A DNA stretch of 64,000 nucleotides from Portulaca oleracea. Lineage: Eukaryota; Streptophyta; Magnoliopsida; Caryophyllales; Portulacaceae. Location: contig CM055889.1 of NCBI GenBank assembly GCA_029582165.1, positions 13,262,841 through 13,326,840 of the forward strand, read 5' to 3'. A model generated the notes under the pieces. That model did no database searches and had not been told where the DNA came from. It saw nothing but the letters and a program-made list of their open reading frames with translations. Positions 25,116 through 36,933 of this stretch are shown here, piece after piece. Position numbers and translations under genes: made by a program. Numbering within the stretch: the stretch's first letter is position 1; every line of letters begins with the position of its first letter.

Positions 25116-25520
25116 TTGAGGGCAAGGGTTACGAACATGTCCCTATAAGACTTGTGCAAGGGGTCACAAGCACAACCCCAATACAGGATCACGATTGTGA
25201 CCTGCTTTTGGTCATGATCGTGACACTGAGGTGTCACGAGCGTCAGGACCTTGCTGGAAATAGTGACCTAAACAATCGAAAGGGGTCATGGGCGTGACAT
25301 TAAATGTCATGGTCGTGACCAGACACCTACCCTCCAGAATACGAGCATGTCCATCAGTGACATGGCCTGCTCTACTTCTTCTCCTTCTTTTTTCTTGACT
25401 TTCAAAATGGATCCCAAGACTATATAGGTGAATATTGGCCCGGGCCTACTTCAGGGATTATTCAATTCGGGGCTACACGGCCCTCAGACCTATAAGGAGC
25501 CTTGGGGGTAGCCAAAGAAC
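25116..25520 (-). repeat. Part of the 3' LTR of the older Ty3 element C
   Basis: Sequence between LARD-1 and the CACTA-like element. It continues the LTR that begins at 26824 and resumes left of LARD-1 at 11790-11862. It has a minus-strand TATA box (CTATATAG near 25420-25430) and repeated words of the form gtcatgatcgtgac between 25130 and 25370. No gene. Confidence 0.55.
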
Positions 25521-26666
25521 CAATAATAAAATATAACATGAGCATTGTGACTGTTAAATTGAGACCGTTAAAATAACGGTCGCAGTTTTTCTTGTGCGAC
25601 CATTAAGTAGCAACTGTTAATGTAACAGTAGCTAACTCAGCGACCTTTAAATTAACGGTCGCAGTAATCATTTAACGGTCACTGCAACGACCGTTAAAGT
25701 GTCCATAACGACCGTTAATTTAGCGGTCGTAACGTTGAATTTAATTTCACAACGTCGAAATTATCGCTCGCTAGCGACCGTTAAATTAACGGCCTCTGGA
25801 GACAATTTAACGGTCTCTGCTAGCAACCGTTAAAATGTCTTTGGAGACCGTTAATTTAACGTTCGCAAAGTTGAAATTAAATTCCCTAACTTCTCTCTTC
25901 CTCCCATTCTCTCTCCCCACATCGTCCCTCCACTAGTCGCTAACCCAGCACCAAAGCAACACCGCCACCTAACGCAACCTCATACGCGAATATCGGAGAT
26001 CTCAGAGAAGTCATTGTTGTTGGTGGTTGAGGTCTCGAAAGAGGCCGACAATGGTAGTTGTTGGATGGTTCCGCGGTGACGCCAAGAGGACTTGGGTGAT
26101 CCAGAGGTAGGTGACTCTGCATCTACCGCCATTTTTGACCTACACATATGCACCCCAAATTGTAAGTCAACCACTCACCTTGTGTTTTCTTTATGATGAT
26201 TTTGTTGGTTGAATGTGAATGTATGAGCAAGTGGTGACTTGTGAAGGGGGTTTCAACGTCACTATCTGTATTCCAGAGCTCAAACTCAGCAACAATGGCG
26301 ACCGATCTGGAGAAAAAGGCAAAGGAAGCATTTATCGATGACCACTTCGAATTGGTTGTAGAACTCTACTCGCAAGCCACCGATTTGTACCCTAACAACG
26401 CCAAACTCTGTCGATCTGGAGATGTCGTTATTGTTTTTTTTTCTTTTTTTTTTAATGTTGTGACCGTTAATAGAGATCGTTAAATTAACGGTCTCTAACA
26501 GCGACCGTTAATTAACGGTCTCTGAAGTGATTTTAACGGTCGCACGACCCGATTGGAGACCATTAATGAGCGACCGATATTAACGGTCACACATGTCCAG
26601 AAGCGACCGTTAAACGCGTCTTGCGACCGTTAATAACGATCGCTATAACTCTTATATGTTGTAGTG
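25521..26666. mobile_element. CACTA-like non-autonomous element carrying an SGT1 gene fragment
   Basis: The right end is the reverse complement of CACTACAACATATAAGAG, matching the CACTACAACA end of the large CACTA element at 53042. The left end is diverged, so its start near 25521 is approximate and no clean target duplication was found. Both flanks are packed with palindromic words (gcgaccgttaa and ttaacggtcgc), as expected of CACTA subterminal repeats. Between them lie a CT-rich stretch at 25890-26160 and a captured SGT1 exon. No transposase is present, so it would depend on another element. Confidence 0.75.
26295..26415 (+). pseudogene. Captured first-exon fragment of an SGT1 co-chaperone gene
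   Basis: The translation from ATG 26295 reads MATDLEKKAKEAFIDDHFEL then VVELYSQATDLYPNNAKL, matching the N-terminal TPR region of plant SGT1 (a co-chaperone of HSP90 and RAR1 in immunity and of SCF ligases). Similarity stops after about 39 residues; the frame then runs into unrelated sequence and a T-rich tract. About 50 bp of probable leader precedes it. It lies between CACTA-type subterminal repeats, so it looks like transduplicated host sequence, not a working gene. SGT1 identity rests on my recall of the family. Confidence 0.8.
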
Positions 26667-26824
26667 TCAGTGTCATGGTCCATGTGGGAGGTCTGTGATC
26701 AAAGGCTCAGGCATACTTGGTAAGCATGGAAATGACCTGGGTCAAATCCTTGATCAAATGGACATCTCCGGTGCTTGGGGAATCAATTTCCTCAAGCACG
26801 AGAGTCCGGGTAGAGCCTGGATCA
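26667..26824 (-). repeat. Start of the 3' LTR of element C
   Basis: On the minus strand a purine tract (AAGAGGGGGAGGA) ends at 26825 and is followed by TGATCC, the likely LTR start. The remainder of this LTR is scattered across 25116-25520 and 11790-11862, and perhaps 5.5-5.6 kb, separated by later insertions. Confidence 0.6.
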
Positions 26825-29800
26825 TCCTCCCCCTCTTGAGAAGATTTTTCCTCAAATTCACATAATCTTCTTTGTTCAAGTAGGGTGTAAGGTCTCCTAC
26901 ATTGAAGGTAGAAGAGATGTCGCCCATATCGTCTAGAAGTTTAATTTTATAGACGTTCTCGTTCACTTTGGCCACCATCTTGAAATATCCTTCTCCTCTT
27001 GGCATCAACTTGTTTCTGCTCTTAGAAGGAAACCTTTCATTGCGGAAATGCAACCACACGAAGTTTCCCGACTTAGATGAGTAGGCCCTCCGATGCTTAT
27101 TAAAGGAAGCCCTGTAAAGCTCATTGATCTTCTCAATTCAAACCCTCATTTGTTGGTGAAGATTCTTCTTTTCACGAACCTTGGACTCGACTTCAACACT
27201 TGTTCTTACCTCAATTGGGAATGGGATGAAATTAATAAGAAAGAGGGGGTTCAACCTATACAAGGCTTCAAAAGGGGACACCCCGGTAGCATAGGATAAA
27301 GCATTGTTATAGGTGAACTCGACCAATGATAGTCTCAAATCTCACTCTCGCACATTGGATTTGATGAAGGTTCTCAACAAAGTACCCAAGATCCTATTGA
27401 TCACCTCGGTTTGGCCATTGGTTTGCGGGTGGTAGGATGTGCTAAACAATAGCTTGGTTCCCATGAGCTTCCACAAAATCCTCCAAAAATGACTCACCAA
27501 CTTCATATCACGACCCGAGACCATACTCCAAGGAATAACATGGAGACTAGCAACCTCCTGAAAATAGAGATGGGAAACATGATCGACATTGTTATTTTTG
27601 CTATAAGGTATGAAGTGAGCCATCTTCGAAAATCGATCTACCACCACCAATATTGCATCATTACCTCACACAGTTCTAGGCAATGCGACGATGAAATTTA
27701 TACTCACATCTTCCCATAGAGCTTGTGGAATAGGAAGCGGAGTATGAATGCCCTGGTGGAGTTGACTTTTGGCTTGATGGCAAGCCACACACCGAGGAAT
27801 AATGCGGTGCACATTTCCCGCCATGCCCGCCCAATAGAAATGCTCCTTCAACATATCAACAGTTTTGTTAATCTCAAAGTGTCCGGCTAGTCCACCTTTA
27901 TGCACCTCATGAACTAAGTGTTTTCTCATCAGACTCTTGGGCACACAAAGCTTGTTACTTCAAAATAGGAACCCATCTTGAACAAGGAATGAAGGTTTGA
28001 GAGGAGAATCCTCACCAAAATACGAAGAATAGTTGGGATCTTCCTTGTAGAATTCATGAATGCAAGAAAACCTCAAGACTCTTGCTTGAACCAAAGACAA
28101 TCAAGTGTACCTCATTGATAAAACATTGCTACCACATTGGAACTTTATTTCTCACACCTGGCTACGAAATTGAAGGATTGAAGGAATTCCACCCATTTGG
28201 CATGTCGAGCGCTAAGTTTGTGTTGGTCGTTGAGGTATTTCAAGGCCTCATGGTCCAAGTGATGAACTCTTTGGGTCTCAAGTAATGGGGTCAATGGTCT
28301 AAAGCCCTCACCATAGCATAAAAATTCTTTATCATACATGTTGTAGTTTGACCTTAACCCATTGAGTTTTTCATTGAAATAAGCAACAGGACGACCTTGT
28401 TGATCAACACAACTCCAAACACCACTAGCGTCACAATCTACCTCAAACAATTGCTCAAAATCCAGGAGTGCCAAAATAAGAGCACTAGACAAGTTCTCCT
28501 TGAAAGTATCAAAAGCCACTTGAGCTTTAAGAGTCCAAGCAAATGCTCCTTTGTTCAAACATTCGGTGATCGATGCCATCAAGGTAGAAAAATTTCAGAT
28601 GAATCTCCTATAAAATGAGGCGAGGCTATGAAACTTCGAGCCTCGGTAATAGTAGTGGGAGGAGTCCATGGCTTGATCGCTTCTACCTTTTACTCGTCCA
28701 TTGAAATTCCCTCACGAGAAACCACACACCCTAAGAAAGTTACCTTAAGGGAGAAGAATTCGAACTTCTCAAGTTTCCCATATAATTTTTGAGCTTTCAA
28801 AACATCAGAGACCTCATATAAACGTTGCGCCTGGTCTTCTTCGCTCTTGGAGTATACCAAAATGTCATCAATAAACCACAACGAATTTCCGATGGTCTCA
28901 AAACCTTATGGATTAGCCTTATGAACGTACTTGATGCATTGGAAAGTTCCAATGACATCACCAACCATTCATATAACCCTTGGCCTTAGAGGTCGCCTTC
29001 CATTCACCCCTTTCTTTCGTTCGCATTAGGTGGTTTTTGCTCCTCATGTTGGTTTTAGAGAAAACAGTCGGCCCATGTAGTTCACCAAGTAAATCATCTA
29101 GTCTAGGAATTAGGTGCCGATATTTCTCTGTGATGTTGTTAATGACCTGATTGTCAACACACATCTTGTAAGAGCCATCTTTCTTCGGCAATACAAGGGT
29201 CGGAACAGAGAACAGACTCATGTTTTCTCGTACATATCGTCTAGCCACCAACTCATCAATTTGTCATTGAAGCTCTTTGGTCTCATCGGTATTACACCGA
29301 TAGGACAGTTTGTTTGGAAACATAGAACGGGGACCAAATCTATTTGATGCTCAATACCCCTAATTAGAGGAAAGTTAGGACGAAGATCCTTGGGAGAGAC
29401 ATCTTGGTATTTGATGAGGATGGGTTTCAATTGAGGGGCTATGGGTTTCTCTACCTCACTCTTGTTGCTCTCGAGCATGAGCAAAGCTAGAACTTATTTG
29501 CCCTTGCTAAGGCTTGTTATACCCATGTTTCGCTCAATAGGTGGTTGTTATTCTCACTTCCTGCCCCGGGTTGTACTGTGTAGATTTGGGTAGGTGGAAG
29601 GGGGTCAAGCATGATCTTCTTCATTCCCATAAACAATGAATATGTACTTCTAACCCCATCATGCATCAATCCTCTATCGAATTGCTAAGGCCGACCCAAT
29701 AATAAGCAGCACACATCCATTAGAACAACATCGCACAAAACATCTCTACATGGGCCAGTAGAAAAGGAAATAAGATATTGTTGAGTTATCTTCACATTGT

Positions 29801-31104
29801 TGTTGCTGTTGTTGAGCCATTTAAGAGAGTAGGCAAGATAAAAATAAGAGGGAGGCTCAGTTTCTCCACATGAGTAATGGATGCCACATTGGTGAAACTC
29901 TCGATGTTGATAATGAGCTTGCAAACTCGATCCTTGATAATGCATCTCTAATGAAAGATCATTTCCCACTAAGATTTTTTATGAGGAACCTCATCGATGT
30001 AAAGGGATCGTCGAAGGACCAAATTTTACCATCATCCGCAGGAACATCAACAGTAACTTCAACATCCCCGAGAATATCCTTGACATCATCTTGCTCTTTA
30101 ATATCTTCTTGGAGATCCTCTTCAATTTCTTCAATCTCTTGGAGGTTCATAACCCTTTTAGTAGAGCAATCAGACTGGAAGTGTCCATAGCTATATGAAC
30201 TTGAAACATTTACATCCTTATAGTTTCTTAATGGGCTCTTTGGGAGCCGCTAGAGGTGCAATGGAAGGCCTAGGAAACTTATAAGGGGATTCGCCCTTTG
30301 GAGCATTGCCCTTAGAGAAAGAATTGCTCTTCACACATGACTTGGATCTTTCTTTCTTCCTCTTTCTTCTTTCCTCAATAAGGGTAGCAGACTTATAAAG
30401 GTCGTCAAGAGAATAATAGTTTTGTAGCTTAACCTTGGAGGCGATCTTGTAATCGACGTCATTAAGGAACCTCGCGATAAGTTTCTCTTAAGGATCTTGG
30501 ACACTTCTTCAATTTATCCTATGTCCTCACTCTTAACTTACTTGTAACTTGACAAGATGAACCCTCTCTCCATGCACTTCTTCAATTTATCCTATGTTCT
30601 CACCCTTAACTTGCCTTGTCGGGCCTTTTGCTTCTTCAAATTTTTATACCAAAAGAGAGGTGTACTTAGATAGATGCAAGGTAGCAACCTTGAATTGCTT
30701 GGTTTCATCATACTCCTTAGTTTCAAAGATCCTCTCCATAACCAGAGCCCATTCTAAGTAGTTGTTGGGGTTGGGACCACCATCGAAGGTAACAACTTAG
30801 AGGTTTCCCAAGTCATCTCGAAGCCTACGAATATGAGAAGCTTTTATGGAAAAGTTATCATCTAATTCTTCGATATGACCTCACAGACCTTGAGGCGGAG
30901 CCCCACCACCACCAAGTCTAGGGGGGCGTCTCAGATCCTCATCATTTATCTATGGAACTTAAAAGCGGATGTCGTCCATAATCCCTATAACGTCATCCAT
31001 TTGACGTTGTAGATCGTCTTGTCCGTCTACAATCCGTTACAAAGTTTAATCAAGGTTTACGTGGGATTGGACAGTAGGGTGGGGAGAGGTTTCTCGATCG
31101 CCCA
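26825..31104 (-). pseudogene. Gag-pol remnant of an old Ty3/gypsy element (element C)
   Basis: Read on the minus strand from an ATG near 31104 (MGDRETSPHPTVQSH) to about 26830. It contains a decayed gag with CCHC knuckle remnants near 30170-30210 (SYGHFQSDC), an acidic linker (30150-29959), protease/linker pieces, RT fragments at 29251-28958 and 28881-28690 (FIDDILVYSK), RNase H at 28582-28145, integrase zinc finger at 27944-27666 (CVACHQAKS), integrase core at 27650-27342 and the integrase C-terminal part at 27059-26830. Frames change many times and stops are frequent. In the integrase core the expected second catalytic SDRD reads SGRD. It is the oldest layer of the nest, and its 5' end is cut by LARD-2. 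Confidence 0.88.
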
Positions 31105-31144
31105 TTTGGCTAGACAATGAAGCTATTTGTGGAGCTATTGAATT

Positions 31145-31871
31145 TGTTGGAGTATTTCAAGAGTTAAGGGGCATAACCATAAAAGTATAATATATAAGCA
31201 TAAGGTTGACTCGGAGGTCAACGGGAAGCAAAACAAGCAAGTTAGACTCAATACGGACTGTGTCAGACATGACACGGCCCATGTTGGTGTCCATAAAGTA
31301 AGAATCACCTGCACTGGTCCAACACGGACTATGGTGAATCACCACGGACCGTGTTGAGGTCAACACGGACCGTGGTGATACACCACGACCCGTGTTGAAG
31401 CCAGTCAGCGTTGATATTGAAATCCCATGGTTTCAGCTTCCGAATTGATTCATTAAGATTGGTTTTAGGGTAACTATTAACTGAGAAATCAGTATATAAT
31501 CATCCCATTATTATCCATGGACAAATCTCATGGATCACGCCTTCTTGGTTTGGTAATTATGGCCAAGTTTGAATACTTCTCAAGCCTTTAAATAGTGAGG
31601 TGTTTTGTTCATTCAAACACATCTATCAAAACGTCTTCTTCTTTATTCTAGAGAGCTTCAACACACTCCTAAGGTGTTGAACTGCAACAACATTCTTGAG
31701 AGTCCTTGAGAGATTTTGTAACTTTGCTTACAAGAAGTTAGGTTTTACCTTTGATTCTTTTCACGGTCTAGTGAATAAGTCTTAAAGGGAGACGGGATTG
31801 CCCATTGGCTCCTAGCCACCCAAGTGATCCCCCATCTTGTGTGTGACCGTGTTTCCCCAATATTTCCAACA
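31145..31871 (+). repeat. LARD-2 5' LTR
   Basis: 727 bp, TGTTGG...CCAACA. Palindromic words of the CACGGACCGTG type lie at about 31250-31402, followed by a TATA-like TTTAAATAG at about 31576-31584. Confidence 0.85.
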
Positions 31872-33395
31872 ATCTTAAGACTTATTATCACAATGGATGA
31901 TCGAGCTGAGGATCATACCGGACAATTTGGGGATGGAAATCGAGATCAAGAAGCTATGGGGTTAGAAAAGATAAGTTTATGTTGCTTTATACAAGTTTTT
32001 TGCTTATTCAAGTTTATGAATTCTAATTATTGAGATTATTAATCAATTGTAATTTATTTGATTGATGTAGTTAGATTCTTGATCGATTGTGGCAATGGAG
32101 GTTGATGTTTATACTCAAGAGGTTCAAGGAGTATATGATGAAATTGCCTTCATCGAGATAAGTTATTTATTAACATTTTTTGATTTAAGTGGCATAGTGT
32201 TTCTTTGATTTGAAATTGGATTGATTCAAATTAAAGGGTTAATTAAAAACATGTTGAGATTTAAGGCTTATTTATACACCATGTTAAGTCACCATTTACA
32301 AGTTTTTAAGAAAGTTGTGTGTTAAGGTGTTTGTGAGTACATGTTTTGCTTTGCCATTATTCCTATTGTCAAGTCTTTTAAGTGTGATTTTATTAGTATC
32401 AAGTAAATCACAAAGTGCGATGTTAAGTGAGTTTATAATTTTTATGGCATGGATTTTTCATGATTAAGTACATATATATGTGATGTTCATATATGAGATG
32501 CCTTATTGAATATATAGCATGATAATTATTTAGTTAAGTTTATCATGATTATTCATATTTGAGTACATGAGTTTTTCAAGTTATTGTTAATTGTTGAAAT
32601 GATAAGCATGTATGTTTTTAAGTAGTCATATATGTACATGTACAGGTATGTATGTCAATCTATATGATTCACATGTTTAAGTTTATGTATATGACTAGTG
32701 TTATTCTCTGCTAGAGATACAAGCATGCTTAAATTAAGACAATGTTCATCCATGAAAGTTCTTGTTTCATTAGTATATATGATTTTGAGATATATACTTG
32801 TGTTGTCTTGCTTGGTTCATGTCTTATTAAGCATACATAATATGAATAAGGTATAAGTGTTCATGAAATGTATGAATTTGACATGAAAATTTCTAAGTTG
32901 TAAGTTCATGGATTCATGGAAATTTGTTTCAAGGTGAATTCATATGATTCAATTCCTAATTAGTTGGTTATGCAAAGAAGGTTTATATGTATGCTTATAT
33001 GCCTCAAATCTTTGCATTTAAGTTCAAGTTGACTGTCTAATGTGAGTTTATGTTTATGATGCCTAATGTTTTGACAATCATGTATTTATAAGTGCTTGAC
33101 AAGTTCTCATACCTATGTATGATTATAAGTTGATTAAATATATATGCGATTATATATTTTGGTTAGTACCTGTGCAAGTATGCCTTGATAAAATGTCTTG
33201 ATTGATCTAAGTTTCAAGTATGCTAGTATGCATGTCATATTGTCAATCAATCATGATATATATAGACTTTTTATTTATGTTCGAGGCATGACAAGTTCAA
33301 GAGTAATCATATGATGTTAATTAAGTACTTGTGTTAACTTTGCTTAAAGTATGAGATCAAGTAAATTCATATGATTGTATTGCGTGAATAAATTT
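31145..33395 (+). mobile_element. LARD-like LTR retrotransposon, copy 2, 5' part only
   Basis: The 5' LTR (31145-31871, 727 bp) and about 1.5 kb of interior are the reverse complement of the corresponding parts of LARD-1. The interior lacks the CACTA MITE (clean site near 32445). Alignment to LARD-1 ends near 33390, where copia gag sequence begins, so the 3' half and second LTR are missing. It sits in the 5' leader or gag start of element C. The short frame MDDRAEDHT starts 22 bp inside the LTR. Confidence 0.82.
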
Positions 33396-34104
33396 AAGAA
33401 AAACACATGTATGTGTTGCTCAAGTATCTGAGAAATGTTCTGAAGGCTGAGCAGAAAGAGTATGTACTTGACATACCTAAGGGCGCCCCCCCCCCCGGCG
33501 CCGATAATGCCTCGAAAGTTGAGAAAGCCAAGTGGAAACGTCATTGTGATGACGATACCTATGTGGATAAGTTGATCTTGGGTAGTATGTCTCAGCTGCT
33601 CCAAAAGTATTTTGCGGGCATGCCGTCTTTCGAGATTATCTTGCTATGTGAATCTCTGTATATGAAACAGATCATAGTGGAAAGATATGAGACTGTTAGC
33701 GAGATCTACAATTCGAAACTGGAGGTTGGCGAACCTGTTGGGCCACATGTGTTGAAGATGATTATTCACTTCAGCAACATGAGCTGGCTGAGTTTTCCTT
33801 TTGACCCTATCTAGGTTGTTGATATCATCCTGAGCTAGTTGCACGATGGATTCCAGTCTTTCACGATCGATTACATCAGGCAAGGGCATGAGTATAGCTT
33901 GTTAAAGCTACAGGAGATGCTCATAGCGACAGAAAAAGACTTGATTGCTTCTAACGAGGCTTACAAGATCGTTTCAAAGGTCAAGAAGGGAAAGCGCCTC
34001 AGGAGGTCTGCTAAATCAAGAAAGGCCTTGAAGATCATGAAGGCTAGTGCAAGGTTGTGGCGCAGGTCTCAGATCTCCAGGAGAAGGCTTGTCCAGAGTA
34101 CCTG
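33396..34104 (+). pseudogene. Ty1/copia Gag fragment
   Basis: Reading from 33407 gives a copia-type Gag (UBN2-like family): VLKAEQKEYVLDIPKG, a CDDDTYVDKLILGSMS segment, then ERYETVSEI and PVGPHVLKMI. A TAG at 33812-33814 interrupts the frame, which continues in the same phase after a second stop to 34104 with HDGFQSFTIDYIRQGHEYSL and a basic tail. No zinc knuckle, protease or RT follows in readable form. Together with the stops, this is a dead remnant. Confidence 0.75.
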
Positions 34105-36601
34105 ACAGGCTTGGAGTCTGAGAAATGGAATTTCTTGAAACAGGTACATATGTGATTGAATATATCCTAAATGTCTCTACTTTTAGGTATTGGATACCAG
34201 CTTAAATATCACATTTTTTGAAATGTGCAGGATGGAAGCTGAAAAGTGGATGGAACAACAAGGATAGGAGTTGATCTTAGCATGAGAAGCAAGCAAGTAG
34301 TTGCTAGTTTATGCTTTAAGATTTTAGTTTATCTTTTCCTTCCAAATGAGTACTTGAACTCAACAGTTGTTGGTTCATGTAATTAATCATAAATTAGATT
34401 TCTGTTTTTGAGTTTTTGAATGGATGCTTATTCCTTTTGAAATTGTAAAGGTGATGCTTTAATTTCTAAGGAATGAATCTATTAAGATACTAGCATTTAT
34501 TGAATAACTAGTAAATTTTGGATTAAGATAAACATATTCATCACATTAAATGCAAAATAAGTTGATTATATGACTTAAACCATCACAATTTTGGTTATCC
34601 GCTTAAGTCATTTTAATCAGAACTAACATCCATACGCTGCTTCGAGCAGGCATTATGGATTGGCTGGACTTTGAAACACTGGGTGTTTGCAAAGTAGATC
34701 TGATAGGATAATGACTTTATCATCATTTCATTTGAATAGATGAGTGGGCTAGTAAAGCGTTTATGGATGATACATATGAGATGTATTTGGCCATACCAGA
34801 TACTAATACCAAAATATTGTGAGAATACTTCATTGCCTTATATGACCATTCTTGTGGACATGGTTTTGCCACTCAACGCGTCATGATTTGGAATCTTTTA
34901 AAGAATTTAAAGATTTCCTGAATGAAGTATAGAAACAAGTTGGCAAGACAAAATTATAGCCCTTCGAGTGAGTCAAGGTTCTGAAGTTTTGAGCCAAGAG
35001 TTTGGTTTTCATTGAAGAGATCGTGAAATCGTTTTACAAATCTCATTCCTTCAAAAGCAGCATGGTTGATGGTGTATCATGTGAAAGGAATCATACCCTA
35101 TTGGTTATGACATGATCGATGATTCTTGAATAAAAAAAATCTTATATTTGCTTTTGAGGACATGTTCTTGATAATTGTCTATCTATTCTGACCTTTTCTA
35201 TCTTCAAAGCTGGTTAACATCATATGGGATATGAAGAGGAATTGTTCCTTGTCTGTCTATTTTGATTTGAGGTTGCAAGAATCATCAATATGTTTGACCT
35301 ATTGCCTATCTTGCACTCGTATCAAAAGAAGTTTCTTTATGGATTGTCCAAAAGAAACTAAAAGTTCTTCTTGTGCACTCGTTTTTATGAAGACGTGTTT
35401 ATTTCTCAAAAGCTTTCTCCTTAGAGACAGGGTGTATCTCTAAGAGAAAGAGTGAGAGAGATTTTATGAACTTACAAAAGTTCATGAGTCACAAACTACT
35501 TCTCCCCTTCCTATCCATAACACCCTACTACTCTCACTCAAAACACTTCCTGAAAGTCAGCAAGTGTGAGTTAAGATTCAAGTAGTTGAGGTTTAGATGG
35601 ATGAGGGTCAAAAGTGTTTGAAGACCAGACTCAAATAGTTGAGGCTAGTTGGATAAAGAACTTGTGAAAGAACCTTTGGTAGGTTGGCTAGACAGGTGTG
35701 TCACCGTAAAAGATGTGGTTATTTAGATGCTGACACTTGTGTATTACTTTTGGAAGTAACAAGTTTACCACCTACAAAGTAGGCTTTGAAAGACCGTATT
35801 CTATAATATGGCTTAGAGTCATATAACTTAGAAATGGACACCATGTAACACAACCGAGTTTTGTACTTGGGGCTCTTTCATGGATGTGTTAGAGCTATTA
35901 GGAGACCAAATGGATCATTAAGGTAATGAATTGACATGGATGATCAATTGGGTGGTTATAAGGCTTTACTGGTTGCTAGTAATCTACCTTCTTAGTGGTG
36001 ATTGTGAAGTAGACCTTCAACTAGTAATGGGCCCATAACCCACAGATCCATTAGGATACTCCTAACCATAGTGCATGGTATGACCATGAGATGGTGATTG
36101 GACGTCAAAACATGTTTCCTTGATTGGTTTAGGAAATGGTTTGTGTATATGACACAACCTTAAGGTTTTGAAGTTCCCAAAATTGTTGGAAAGGTCCACA
36201 AGCTGAGAACGGTTAGTAGTGATCATCAGCATAGACATGGAGTTGAAGTTCAATGGTTGGTCAGTGATCAAAAGAGTTTGATCTTCTGAAGAATCCAGAT
36301 ATTCTTGAAGTTACAAGAAATTCAGTGGGAGCATGGTTGTCCTGTTTGCTCCAGTATGTGGTGACATACTCCAAGATGAAAATGACCTTCTGACCTTTTG
36401 TTCTAAGGCTGAAGGTACAAAGATTTTCGATCTTGAAAGGACATCGACAATGCTCAATACAATCTTGGAGTTAAGGTCTATAAAAATAGATCAATGTGTT
36501 TAATTATTTGAATTAAACAACTTATGATGATAAGTTGCTAAAATAGTTCAGCAGAACTCCAAGAAGGGGGTTTGATCCTCAATGGTATCATTACATCACT
36601 A
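34105..36601. other. Decayed sequence following the copia gag, no recognisable gene
   Basis: No frame longer than about 70 residues and no domain recognised. A stretch near 34130-34270 could be the diverged zinc-knuckle/protease region of the same copia element, but key residues are not visible. The rest, to 36601, is probably further copia-derived sequence by position only. Confidence 0.35.
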
Positions 36602-36604
36602 TCA

Positions 36605-36930
36605 GGCCCCATTCTTTTATACGACTGGCTGCGGTGTGGCGAGTGTCGTATGGCGGAATTGTGGTGAGTTGTGGTGGGTTTGGAAAAGTTGTGGTGGATT
36701 GTGGTGGGTTGTGGAAAGTTGTGGTGGGTTTTGGTTATAATAATTGTGAATGTGTTGGAAAATGTGAAATTGTAGTGGGTTGTGGAAAGTTTAACTTTTA
36801 ATAAAAAAAATAAATTAAATTAGATAGGGTTGTGGTAGATTGTGGTGGATTGTGTGGGTTGTGGTGGAATATGGCAAGTTGCGGTGAGGTGTGACACCGC
36901 AGCCAGCTAGCCGCATAAAAGAACTGAGCC
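36605..36930. mobile_element. PIF/Harbinger- or hAT-like MITE, 326 bp, with a GT-rich core
   Basis: Ends: ggccccattcttttatacg on the left and the reverse complement ggctcagttcttttatgcg on the right, each followed by ctggctgcggtg or a close version. A 3-bp duplication TCA lies at 36602-36604 and 36931-36933. The interior is a degenerate repeat of the word gttgtggtggg. No coding capacity. Superfamily assignment is uncertain: GG-starting ends and a 3-bp duplication favour Harbinger. Confidence 0.75.
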
Positions 36931-36933
36931 TCA

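Noticed and set aside
33488..33501. Homopolymer runs of C or G here and at about 40361, 46715 and 49671
   Set aside because: They are long single-base runs in non-coding or dead sequence and could be assembly or sequencing artefacts. No structure beyond the run itself was seen.
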